From contig JAJFLD010000011.1 in assembly GCA_021772875.1 (NCBI GenBank), positions 1 to 8,715 of the forward strand: a stretch of 8,715 bases of DNA, written 5' to 3'. The position numbers were made by a program, and so were the translations under genes. Under the pieces are notes generated by a model. It searched no databases, had not been told where the DNA came from, and saw only the letters and a program-made list of their open reading frames with translations. This stretch comes from Ghiorsea sp. Its GTDB lineage: Bacteria; Pseudomonadota; Zetaproteobacteria; Mariprofundales; Mariprofundaceae. Positions 1-6,694 of the stretch are shown one piece after another (within the stretch, counting starts at the first letter, position 1; every line of letters starts with the position of its first letter).

Positions 1-539
1 GCGGGTACAACCCATTTACCATCACGAATCGAATAACTTTTACGCAAAACTTCATGTTTAACATCAAACAATTGCTCGGTATATAAACCCGACACATCTG
101 AAGAATTATCACCTAAAAAATAGGTGTACATACCCTTATCTTCAAGCGGCATTTTTTGTCCGTTGATATACAAAACATTATCAATGTATTCAATGGTATC
201 ACCTGCAATGCCTACAACGCGTTTGATATAATCCTTGCTGCGGTCTTCTGGGTAATCAAAAACAACCACATCACCACGGTTGGCTTGAGATGCTAGAAAT
301 TGAATATCTGTAAAAGGAATACGAAATCCATAATTATAACGACTGACAAACAAATAGTCGCCAACTTCTAAAGTTGGCACCATGCTCGAGGATGGTATTT
401 TGAAAGGTGCAACAATAAAGCTACGAATCACCACTGCAAACAAGACAATCACAATAATGCTTTCTAGCCATTCGCGCCAAGCTGGTTTGCCCGATTTTTC
501 TGCTATATTTGCTTCTAGATCTTTCATACTTTCACTCAT
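1..539 (-). CDS. lepB: Signal peptidase I (leader peptidase), 3' end cut off by window edge
   Basis: This is the membrane-bound serine protease that removes signal peptides from secreted preproteins on the periplasmic face of the inner membrane. 179 complete codons are visible. A charged N-terminus (residues 1-26) leads into a single hydrophobic segment (about 28-45). Box B follows as IPSSSMVPTL, with Ser52 as the catalytic serine by alignment with E. coli Ser90. The catalytic lysine is Lys106 in YIKRVVGIAGD (E. coli Lys145). The C-terminal boxes lie beyond the window. One predicted membrane segment is the common bacterial form; E. coli has two. The start was chosen because its ATG overlaps the lepA stop as ATGA and has a Shine-Dalgarno AGGTGA six bases upstream; a second Met at residue 5 is less well placed. 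The gene is almost certainly cotranscribed and translationally coupled with lepA, the order known from E. coli. Identity is very sure; completeness cannot be judged. Confidence 0.96.
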   Translation of the reverse strand, partial: MSESMKDLEANIAEKSGKPAWREWLESIIVIVLFAVVIRSFIVAPFKIPSSSMVPTLEVGDYLFVSRYNYGFRIPFTDIQFLASQANRGDVVVFDYPEDRSKDYIKRVVGIAGDTIEYIDNVLYINGQKMPLEDKGMYTYFLGDNSSDVSGLYTEQLFDVKHEVLRKSYSIRDGKWVVP

Positions 540-2356
540 GATTCATCACCTAGTTTTAAGACAGCAAGAAATGCTGTTTGTGGCACTTCCACGCTGCCTA
601 TTGATTTCATCCGTTTCTTACCCTTCTTTTGTTTTTCCAGCAGCTTACGCTTACGTGAGATATCACCACCATAACATTTAGCCGTTACATTTTTGCGCAC
701 ACCTTTTACTGTTTCCCGCGCCAAAATCTTGCCGCCAATCGCGGCTTGAATCGGCACATCAAATTGATGTCTTGGAATCAATTCACGCAATTTTTTCACC
801 AGTGCACGGCCACGTGTTTCGGCAATTGATTTATGTACAATCAAAGACAATGCATCTACAGGTTCGGCATGCACCAACACATCCATCTTCACCACATCTT
901 CGGTGCGAAAATCTGCCAATTCATAATCCATAGAGGCATAACCACGAGAAATTGATTTCAGTTTATCATAAAAATCAATCACCATATCAGCCAAAGGTAG
1001 GTTGTAAGTCAACATCACCCTGCCCTGACCAATGAATTTCATATCTTGTTGAATACCACGCCTGTCTTGACATAGCTTCATCATCACGCCAACAAATTCC
1101 TCGGGCATAAAGATATGCGCCAACACCGTAGGTTCTTTAACTTCCTTAATTTCTGCGGCATCTGGAAAACCACTAGGGTTTGAAATTTCCTTGGTTTCAC
1201 CATCGTTTAAAGTGACCTGGTAAACCACACTTGGTGCGGTCGTAATCAAATCTAAATCATATTCACGCTCTAAACGTTCTTGAATAATTTCCATGTGCAA
1301 CAGCCCTAAAAAACCACAACGAAACCCAAGGCCAAGTGCCGATGAACTCTCCATTTCATAGGTGAACGATGGATCATTCATATTTAGTTTTTCAAGCGAG
1401 TCACGTAGTTCGGCGTAATCATTGGAATCTACAGGATAGAGCCCCGAAAAGACCATGGCTTTGGGTTCTCTAAAACCTGGCAATTGCTCTTCTGCGGCAT
1501 TTTTATCCAAAGTTACAGTATCACCCACCCGCAAATCAGCAAGAGTCTTGATACCACAAATCATAAAACCCACATCACCAGAGATCAGCGAGCCCGTGGG
1601 CACAGGTGCTGGTGTAAAGATACCCAAATTATTAATGTCATAACGTTTATCGTTGGACATCAACTTGATTTTATCCCCTTTTTTCATGGCTCCATCAAAG
1701 ATACGAATCAATGCCACGGCACCCACATAAGAATCAAACCAAGAATCAATAATTAAAGCACGGAGTGGTTTATCATCTTGGTTTAGAGGTGCGGGAATAC
1801 GGTTAACTACAGCCTCAAGCACATCCATAATACCTTCACCTGTCTTGGCAGAGACGGCAATAGCATCGGATGCATCAATGCCAATTACATCTTCAATTTG
1901 ACGCTTGGCTTCTTCCACATCAGCAGAAGGCAAATCAATTTTATTAATGACTGGAATGATTTCCAAATCATTTTCCATAGCCAAGTATACATTTGCCAAT
2001 GTTTGGGCTTCCACACCTTGGGTGGCATCCACAATCAACAAAGCACCTTCGCATGCTTGTAATGAGCGCGAAACCTCATAGGTAAAATCAACATGACCTG
2101 GTGTATCAATCAGGTTGAGTTTGTATTTTTCACCATCTTTGGCGGTGTATTCAAGTGTTGCCGTTTGGGCTTTGATGGTGATGCCGCGCTCTTGCTCTAA
2201 TTCCATAGAATCGAGCACTTGTTTCTTCATTTCACGTTGTGAAAGCGCACCTGTTTCTTCAATCAAACGATCTGCAAGGGTTGATTTACCATGATCAATA
2301 TGAGCGATAATTGAGAAGTTGCGAACATGTTGTTGTTTATAATCGGAATATGACAT
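536..2356 (-). CDS. lepA: Elongation factor 4 (LepA GTPase)
   Basis: This is a ribosome-associated translational GTPase related to EF-G, implicated in back-translocation and in 30S biogenesis. From the chosen ATG it has 606 residues, close to the usual length of about 600. All GTPase motifs are present: G1 AHIDHGKST (18-26), G2 RGIT (57-60), G3 DTPGH (84-88) and G4 NKID (138-141). The characteristic LepA C-terminal domain ends in a basic stretch (KCYGGDISRKRKLLEKQKKGKKR) and VEVPQTAFLAVLKL. The reading frame stays open 98 codons upstream to 2650, but that stretch lies antisense to the ychJ-like gene and has no family similarity, so it was discarded. An in-frame ATG at 2407 would give 623 residues and cannot be fully excluded, since neither ATG has a clear Shine-Dalgarno. 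The 2356 start puts the protein six to seven residues before VRNFSIIAHIDHGKS, much as in E. coli. It is the first gene of the lepA-lepB operon. Confidence 0.96.
   Translation of the reverse strand: MSYSDYKQQHVRNFSIIAHIDHGKSTLADRLIEETGALSQREMKKQVLDSMELEQERGITIKAQTATLEYTAKDGEKYKLNLIDTPGHVDFTYEVSRSLQACEGALLIVDATQGVEAQTLANVYLAMENDLEIIPVINKIDLPSADVEEAKRQIEDVIGIDASDAIAVSAKTGEGIMDVLEAVVNRIPAPLNQDDKPLRALIIDSWFDSYVGAVALIRIFDGAMKKGDKIKLMSNDKRYDINNLGIFTPAPVPTGSLISGDVGFMICGIKTLADLRVGDTVTLDKNAAEEQLPGFREPKAMVFSGLYPVDSNDYAELRDSLEKLNMNDPSFTYEMESSSALGLGFRCGFLGLLHMEIIQERLEREYDLDLITTAPSVVYQVTLNDGETKEISNPSGFPDAAEIKEVKEPTVLAHIFMPEEFVGVMMKLCQDRRGIQQDMKFIGQGRVMLTYNLPLADMVIDFYDKLKSISRGYASMDYELADFRTEDVVKMDVLVHAEPVDALSLIVHKSIAETRGRALVKKLRELIPRHQFDVPIQAAIGGKILARETVKGVRKNVTAKCYGGDISRKRKLLEKQKKGKKRMKSIGSVEVPQTAFLAVLKLGDES
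546..551 (-). promoter_or_regulatory. Shine-Dalgarno of lepB inside lepA
   Basis: AGGTGA on the minus strand lies six bases before the lepB ATG and inside the last codons of lepA. Together with the ATGA overlap it fixes the lepB start and suggests that ribosomes finishing lepA can reinitiate on lepB. Confidence 0.7.
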
Positions 2357-2387
2357 TGTTGCGCAGCTTAACTGTTGCTCGAACTTC

Positions 2388-2417
2388 TTACTAGCGCTTT
2401 TCGACATGATTTGACAA
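2388..2417 (-). promoter_or_regulatory. Weak candidate promoter for lepA-lepB
   Basis: On the minus strand a -35-like TTGTCA (2417-2412) is followed after 18 bases by TAGTAA (2393-2388). The -10 match is poor (3 of 6). If it is real, transcription would begin near 2381, about 25 bases before the lepA ATG at 2356, and the alternative start at 2407 would not be transcribed. Its -35 overlaps the -35 of the opposing ychJ promoter. Confidence 0.25.
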
Positions 2418-2438
2418 AGAGCGCTTAAGCGCCATGTT
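2411..2438 (+). promoter_or_regulatory. Candidate sigma-70 promoter for the ychJ-like gene
   Basis: A perfect -35 hexamer TTGACA (2411-2416) is followed after 16 bases by CATGTT (2433-2438), a moderate -10 (3 of 6). Transcription from it would start near 2445, just upstream of AAGGAG (2455-2460) and the TTG start at 2470. The in-frame ATG at 2434 would then lie inside the promoter and could not be the start. The spacer contains the palindrome GCGCTTAAGCGC. Confidence 0.4.
2421..2432. repeat. Perfect 12-bp palindrome in the lepA/ychJ divergent region
   Basis: GCGCTTAAGCGC is a perfect 12-base palindrome lying between the -35 and -10 elements proposed for the ychJ-like gene. The heptamer AGCGCTT occurs at 2420-2426, reading into the palindrome, and again at 2393-2399, 27 bases upstream. 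A site of this symmetry in a promoter spacer is a plausible binding site for a dimeric regulator. That function is an inference; no regulator is encoded in the window. Confidence 0.45.
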
Positions 2439-2454
2439 TTCACTTTTTTCGAAT

Positions 2455-2460
2455 AAGGAG
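2455..2460 (+). promoter_or_regulatory. Strong Shine-Dalgarno deciding the TTG start of ychJ
   Basis: AAGGAG lies nine bases before an in-frame TTG at 2470. The upstream ATG at 2434 has no comparable sequence in front of it. This is the main reason for the shorter gene model. Confidence 0.65.
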
Positions 2461-2469
2461 AAACGCAAT

Positions 2470-2940
2470 TTGAACGCTGAAAAATCAATCTTATGTCCGT
2501 GTAAGTCTGGGGAAACATTGAACCAATGTTGCGGCCCTTACCATGAAGGTAAAACTGCCCCCACTGCTGAAATACTAATGCGTTCACGGTATTCCGCCTT
2601 TGTTTTGGGTTTGAGTGAATATATTTGGCAAACATGGCATCCAGACACACGCCCTGATTTGGATATTTTAGGTGGTCTCAATTTAAAATGGATCAATCTT
2701 GAAATTATTAACACTGAAACGGGCCTTGAAAATGATGATCAAGGAAAAGTTCATTTTGCGGCCAGTTATGTTACCAGCAATAAAGGAAAGACCTTGGATG
2801 AAAATAGTGATTTCGTGAAAGAAGATGATGCTTGGTTGTATGTCGATGGTGATTGCACAGTGATTGATATTTCACGCAATGATAGTTGTCCTTGCGACTC
2901 AGGGCTGAAGTTTAAACGTTGTTGTTTAAAAAATTCTTAA
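2470..2940 (+). CDS. ychJ: YchJ-like UPF0225 protein with two SEC-C zinc motifs
   Basis: The gene encodes a small soluble protein of the UPF0225/YchJ family, whose biochemical role is not established. The 156-residue product (from TTG) has an N-terminal SEC-C motif CPC-x8-CC (C9, C11, C20, C21). The UPF0225 core follows, containing LMRSRYSAFVLGLSEYIWQTWHP (about 37-58), and a second SEC-C motif closes the protein (C140, C142, C151, C152). SEC-C motifs of this kind bind zinc in SecA. The layout and length match E. coli YchJ closely. TTG at 2470 was preferred over ATG at 2434 because of the strong Shine-Dalgarno at 2455-2460, and because the first 12 residues of the longer form have no counterpart in the family; the longer form would have 168 residues. 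It is transcribed divergently from lepA and convergently with the operon on its right. Family assignment is secure, function unknown. Confidence 0.88.
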   Translation: MNAEKSILCPCKSGETLNQCCGPYHEGKTAPTAEILMRSRYSAFVLGLSEYIWQTWHPDTRPDLDILGGLNLKWINLEIINTETGLENDDQGKVHFAASYVTSNKGKTLDENSDFVKEDDAWLYVDGDCTVIDISRNDSCPCDSGLKFKRCCLKNS

Positions 2941-3767
2941 AAATGCAAGACCAGACCAGTATACGGCCCACTCAAACTTGTGAAAACATCTTGAGTTAAT
3001 AACCAACGGTAACCAACTTTTAATGAGACATAATTATAATCATAAAGAAGTGCCAGATCATAGTCATTGATGCCTGAGGTGAATGCTGGTCTAAATTCTA
3101 CGCCAAGTTTATTATCCAAATGAAGTAAAATGGGAAATGTGGAAAGGAATTGTGTGTTGTTTTCCTTACCTTCAATAACCAGCTTACCAAACCCCATGCC
3201 TATTTCTACATTTGAACCAAATGACATACGGTACAAGCCAAACATACGGGTTAAATTGAGTTGAGTCTTGGCTAATGTTTCAGTAAACTTTGTTTTGTTC
3301 ATTTGTATAGCAAAAGGACCATAACCAAGCTCATAGCGGTAATCCTTAGCACTAATGCTGCTGTCTACACGTTGTTCAAAATAATCGATACGCACAAGTG
3401 GGATAAGTGGATCACCAAGCTGACGCAAAGCAAAGTCGGTACCCGTTGCTTTCATTTGCTCATGCACCGTAGCATTGGTTTTGGCTAGACTCGCTGCACC
3501 ACCAGCAATTGTCAGATAAGTTAAAAATTCAAAGAAATCAGAATCTGGATCATTGTTTAAATCAGAGTTTGCATGGGGTTTGACATAGTCTTGTCTGTCA
3601 TCTTTAACATAAGGTTGGAATTCGGCTTCTTGTGGATGTGTAGCCCTTTTTTCAAACATATCTAACAAACTAGGCTCAAAAGCTTGGGCAAATGTTGGCA
3701 AAAGCATAAGCAACATCACCCACGTGAGTTTAGATGTTATAGCTTTATAAATGGATTGTACCTTCAA
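2937..3767 (-). CDS. Exported protein of unknown function, possible outer-membrane beta-barrel
   Basis: I do not recognise a named family. The 276-residue product begins with a good signal peptide: basic N-region with K2, K8 and K13, hydrophobic core WVMLLMLLPTF, and an AQA cleavage site after about residue 29. An Asp/Asn-rich stretch (about 55-78) and a short Ala/Gly-rich hydrophobic segment (about 79-95) follow. From about residue 115 to the end the sequence alternates aromatic or hydrophobic with polar residues, includes many Tyr and Gly, and ends in VLHF. A terminal Phe is the usual Omp85/BAM signal, so a small beta-barrel is plausible. The frame opens just after a stop, so TTG at 3767 is the earliest start, but it lacks a Shine-Dalgarno. 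An ATT at 3752 has GAAGG eight bases upstream and would give 271 residues with an intact signal peptide. It is the last gene of the ypjD-corB-phzF operon and overlaps phzF by 8 or 23 bases. Confidence 0.72.
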   Translation of the reverse strand: MKVQSIYKAITSKLTWVMLLMLLPTFAQAFEPSLLDMFEKRATHPQEAEFQPYVKDDRQDYVKPHANSDLNNDPDSDFFEFLTYLTIAGGAASLAKTNATVHEQMKATGTDFALRQLGDPLIPLVRIDYFEQRVDSSISAKDYRYELGYGPFAIQMNKTKFTETLAKTQLNLTRMFGLYRMSFGSNVEIGMGFGKLVIEGKENNTQFLSTFPILLHLDNKLGVEFRPAFTSGINDYDLALLYDYNYVSLKVGYRWLLTQDVFTSLSGPYTGLVLHF

Positions 3768-4530
3768 GGTATTTCATTGCTTTACCCCCTATCGTCACCC
3801 GCTCGCCCATGAGCTCACAATGTACTTCGCCACCACGTTTTGAAACTTGTTTGGCGATGAGTTTTGTTTTACCAAGTTGCTGTGCCCAATAGGGTGTGAG
3901 TTGGGTAAAAGCGGAGCCTGTTACAGGGTCTTCATCAATACCCGAATTGGGTGCGAAAAAACGAGCAACAACATCATAGTTTTCTGATTGTGCAGTGATA
4001 ATCACGCCTCTTAAATCCAATGTTTTGAGCAAATCCATGTCTGGATTAGCAGCATAAACATCCGCTTCTGTGTTCAGCACGACTAGATAATCCTCAGCCT
4101 TAAGGCATGTGAGAACACTCTGTCCAAATGCTTGATGTATAGCTCGAGGCATAAGACAAGGCACGGGTGTTTGTGTTGGGAAATCAAGCACCAATAAATC
4201 TTGTTGCCTGCTCACCTCCAAAACACCAGACTTAGAAGAAAATGAAATGGTTTCTTTACCATAAGCCAGCTCTTCAAACAAAACATAAGCTGCAGCTAAA
4301 GTGGCGTGACCACACAAATCAACCTCCACAGTCGGTGTAAACCAACGGATTTTATATTCATCACCATCGGCAATAAAAAAGGCAGTTTCAGAAAGGTTGT
4401 TTTCAGCCGCGATGTTTTGCATTTGCTCATCGCTTAGCCACGTTTCTAATGGGCATATAGCCGCAGGATTGCCTTCAAACAACTTGCTTGCAAAAGCATC
4501 AATATACCAAATTTTTTGATTATTTATCAT
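3745..4530 (-). CDS. PhzF-family isomerase/epimerase-like enzyme
   Basis: The 261-residue product belongs to the PhzF family, cytosolic enzymes with a diaminopimelate-epimerase-like double fold. Apart from phenazine-pathway PhzF, most members have no known substrate, and no phenazine genes are nearby. Family motifs are clear: DAFASKLFEGNPAA (11-24), NLSETAFF (45-52) with Glu48 matching the catalytic Glu45 of PhzF, DLCGHATLAAA (71-81), and GIDEDPVTGSA (197-207) before PYW. Length is typical. One oddity is Phe208 directly after GSA, where many members have His (GSAH). The ATG overlaps the 3' end of corB by 11 bases and has no Shine-Dalgarno, which suggests translational coupling. The 3' end overlaps the following exported-protein gene. 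The family is certain; the reaction cannot be inferred. Confidence 0.93.
   Translation of the reverse strand: MINNQKIWYIDAFASKLFEGNPAAICPLETWLSDEQMQNIAAENNLSETAFFIADGDEYKIRWFTPTVEVDLCGHATLAAAYVLFEELAYGKETISFSSKSGVLEVSRQQDLLVLDFPTQTPVPCLMPRAIHQAFGQSVLTCLKAEDYLVVLNTEADVYAANPDMDLLKTLDLRGVIITAQSENYDVVARFFAPNSGIDEDPVTGSAFTQLTPYWAQQLGKTKLIAKQVSKRGGEVHCELMGERVTIGGKAMKYLEGTIHL
3761..3765 (-). promoter_or_regulatory. Shine-Dalgarno-like GAAGG near the start of the exported protein
   Basis: GAAGG on the minus strand overlaps the TTG at 3767 and lies eight bases before an in-frame ATT at 3752, inside the last codons of phzF. The spacing fits the ATT, a rare start codon known from infC, better than the TTG. 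Confidence 0.35.
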
Positions 4531-5812
4531 GGGGAAAAATACCAGAAAGATCTTCGACGTGTTTCCTCAAACGCAAACGACGGACACGATCGCGTTCTAG
4601 TTTTAAAATTTCAATGCGAAGGTTGCCCACACTTAGACAAGCCTTGCCTTCAGGCGCATCACCCAACTGCTCAACCACCAAACCACCAATGGTTGTTGCA
4701 TTATTATGCGGTAAATCACTATCTAATATTTGATTGAGGTCATGTAAGTTGGCTGTGCCGCTGCAAACCCAAGAACCATCGGGTTGTTCCCACACTTCCG
4801 CAGATACAGGCACATCTGATTCATCTTCAATATCACCAACAATTTCTTCAATGATATCCTCTAAAGTAATCACACCTTCGATATCGCCAAATTCATCTAC
4901 AACAATGGCCATATGTTCGTGTTTGCTTTGAAACTCAAAGAGTTGTGCCAAAGCATTGCGATTGGTTGGGACAAAGCTTGGGTTTTTCCAAATCACAGCT
5001 TGAGCCAAAGGCATGGATTTTTTACGAATTTTAAGTAAATCGCGCAAATGGATGATGCCCAATAAATTATCTGTATCACCATGGTAGACAGGATAACGTG
5101 AATGTGGATGTTTAAGTGCCTTTGCCATGCAGGCATCAATAGGGTTATCAGCATTAAGTGTGATCATATCTTTGCGCGGTGTCATCAATGATTTAATTGA
5201 AATGTCATGCAATTGCAACGCGCTCATCAACATTTGTTCACGGGCGTTATCCAGTTGGCCACTCTCAGCACTCATATCAATCATAGCTGCTAATTCTTGA
5301 TGATTAAAAGCAATTTCTTGGTGTTCTTTCACTTTAAATAAACGCTGTAACACCCTGATACCTAACATCAATAAAGCAACAATAGGAGAAAATAAGCGTT
5401 GAAACCAAGTCAATAACATGGCCACACGGCAAGCAATATTTTCGGCATGGGCAACAGCAATAGTTTTGGGTAAAACTTCTGCAAAAACCAACACCACTAC
5501 TGTCATAGCGATAGTGGCATACAAGATACCCGCTTTACCATATTCAGCGACAAATAACGCGGTTGCAAGGCTTGAAGCTGCGATATTGACGAAGTTATTA
5601 CCAAGCAAAATAGAAGCGAGCATGCGTTCAGGTTTTCTCAGTAAATGTTCGGCATATCTTGCACCTTTATTGCCGTTTTTACGTAAGATACGCAGACGAA
5701 CGCGGCGCGCTCTTGTCAGTGCGGTTTCTGAGCCTGAAAAAAACGCGGACAACAGCAAAAGGACAAACAATAAACCAATAATAATGGGTGTAGATAATTC
5801 ATGTAACATCAT
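4520..5812 (-). CDS. corB: CorB/CNNM-type divalent cation transporter (DUF21, CBS pair, CorC_HlyC)
   Basis: This is an integral inner-membrane protein of the CNNM/CorB family, which moves or regulates Mg2+ and possibly other divalent cations. The 430 residues show the full architecture. The DUF21 membrane domain (about 8-165) carries the conserved SGSET (26-30), LGNNFVN (70-76) and AEVLPKT (111-117) motifs, which hold the polar ion-path residues in this family. A CBS pair (about 205-325) includes SLMTPRKDM and IVVDEFGDIEGVITLEDIIEEIVGDIED, and a CorC_HlyC domain (about 338-412) follows. The transmembrane domain separates it from CorC, which lacks one. Two tandem ATG codons open the frame; the first is given, and no strong Shine-Dalgarno is present. 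The gene starts eight bases after the ypjD stop and overlaps phzF at its 3' end. A ypjD-yfjD(corB) neighbourhood is also known in E. coli. The older hemolysin label for this family is misleading. Confidence 0.94.
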   Translation of the reverse strand: MMLHELSTPIIIGLLFVLLLLSAFFSGSETALTRARRVRLRILRKNGNKGARYAEHLLRKPERMLASILLGNNFVNIAASSLATALFVAEYGKAGILYATIAMTVVVLVFAEVLPKTIAVAHAENIACRVAMLLTWFQRLFSPIVALLMLGIRVLQRLFKVKEHQEIAFNHQELAAMIDMSAESGQLDNAREQMLMSALQLHDISIKSLMTPRKDMITLNADNPIDACMAKALKHPHSRYPVYHGDTDNLLGIIHLRDLLKIRKKSMPLAQAVIWKNPSFVPTNRNALAQLFEFQSKHEHMAIVVDEFGDIEGVITLEDIIEEIVGDIEDESDVPVSAEVWEQPDGSWVCSGTANLHDLNQILDSDLPHNNATTIGGLVVEQLGDAPEGKACLSVGNLRIEILKLERDRVRRLRLRKHVEDLSGIFPHDK

Positions 5813-5820
5813 ATTTTATA

Positions 5821-6627
5821 TCAATGGACGCTTTGAATGATTTTAACACCAAAGTAAGCCAATACCAATGCGACATAAGCAAACAAAACCATTTTGCTTG
5901 CTCTATTGTGATGCCAAGCTGCTTTTTTGCGCATATGATTTAAGGTGAGCAATACCAACCAAGCAAAAAGTGCCAACAAAACCTTATGGCTCAATAAGGC
6001 AAAATGTTGTATTTCAACCCATTGCCATGTCAAACCCGTGATAATACTTAAACCAAGCAGCCATGTTGCCCAACGTACATGTACAAATAAATAATTACTG
6101 ATATCCATCAACGATGGCATAGCTTGCATAAAAAAACCTAGCCGTTTGTTTTTTAAAGCATGGTCAAGAAGAAGCTGCATGATGGCATACAAGGTTGCGA
6201 TGGTTAAAATCGCATAAGCCACCACAGACAATAACAAATGACCTGTTTGCAAAAACGAATACGGTTCTACCCAATGTTCGGAGGTAAGTTCAGAGAGGAA
6301 AGGCAATAAAAAAAGAGGTATGGCTGTCAACGGCAGCAAGAGCAAACCAAGCCCTCGTACGCCATGCTGCCAAATACCCAATAAATATAAATTCTGCACG
6401 ATAAGTATCGTAAAACCTGCTACTGTGGTCAGCGTCAAAACCAAACCTGTCGGGCCAACAAAACCTAATTCTAAAATCGCCACCAAAGTGCAAATAATGG
6501 ATGCACCAACAATCAAACTGATATTGCGTTGGGTGCCTACATCTTCTGAGCGCATGCACACAACAATCAGCCATGTTGCCAACAAAGATAAAACACCAGC
6601 AGAGATAAACATCACATTAGAAATCAT
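5821..6627 (-). CDS. ypjD: CcsA/YpjD-like cytochrome c assembly family membrane protein
   Basis: The 268-residue product is an integral membrane protein with about eight hydrophobic segments, resembling E. coli YpjD in length and in sequence blocks. Examples are a His in a membrane segment (H130 in GHLLLSVVAYA), LKNKRLGFFMQAMPSLMDIS (159-177), a late His (H214 in SHKVLLALFAW) and a C-terminal LAYFGVKIIQS. It falls in the CcsA/ResC cytochrome c assembly superfamily, where conserved His residues bind haem. I do not see the Trp-rich WWD motif of true haem-handling CcsA, so a role in cytochrome c maturation is not shown. Genetic linkage to corB suggests a function tied to that transporter, but this is inference. 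The ATG has only a weak AGAAG six bases upstream; an ATG at residue 6 is possible. It is the first gene of the four-gene operon. In E. coli the equivalent gene lies next to ffh; here the divergent neighbour is a symporter gene. Confidence 0.87.
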   Translation of the reverse strand: MISNVMFISAGVLSLLATWLIVVCMRSEDVGTQRNISLIVGASIICTLVAILELGFVGPTGLVLTLTTVAGFTILIVQNLYLLGIWQHGVRGLGLLLLPLTAIPLFLLPFLSELTSEHWVEPYSFLQTGHLLLSVVAYAILTIATLYAIMQLLLDHALKNKRLGFFMQAMPSLMDISNYLFVHVRWATWLLGLSIITGLTWQWVEIQHFALLSHKVLLALFAWLVLLTLNHMRKKAAWHHNRASKMVLFAYVALVLAYFGVKIIQSVH

Positions 6628-6633
6628 AAGCGA

Positions 6634-6662
6634 CTTCTAACCAAGTTAAGGTTTTGAATCAA
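6634..6662 (-). promoter_or_regulatory. Weak candidate promoter for the ypjD operon
   Basis: On the minus strand TTGATT (6662-6657) and TAGAAG (6639-6634) are 17 bases apart, each matching the sigma-70 consensus at 4 of 6 positions. The start of transcription would fall almost at the ypjD ATG, giving little or no leader, so this is a tentative call. Confidence 0.2.
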
Positions 6663-6694
6663 TCTTTCTTGATACACCTTGCATCTTTAGCCGC

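Noticed and set aside
382..681. Plus-strand open frame across the lepB/lepA junction
   Set aside because: It lies wholly antisense to two conserved genes and its product looks like no protein family; it is a chance frame.
2357..2650. N-terminal extension of lepA to give a 704-residue protein
   Set aside because: The extra 98 codons are antisense to the ychJ-like gene, have no LepA similarity, and would make the protein about 100 residues longer than the family.
2911..2936. Rho-independent terminator for the ychJ-like gene
   Set aside because: The 7-base inverted repeat has only one G-C pair and is followed by A residues rather than a U-tract on the plus strand, so a functional terminator is unlikely.
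3745..4530. Phenazine biosynthesis locus
   Set aside because: Only a PhzF-family gene is present; no phzA-G partners are in the window, and most PhzF relatives have nothing to do with phenazines.
4520..5812. Hemolysin
   Set aside because: Older annotations use this name for the family, but the DUF21-CBS-CorC_HlyC architecture points to a CNNM/CorB cation transporter.
5418..5840. Plus-strand open frame opposite corB
   Set aside because: It is antisense to the conserved membrane domain of corB and has no recognisable motifs or upstream signals.
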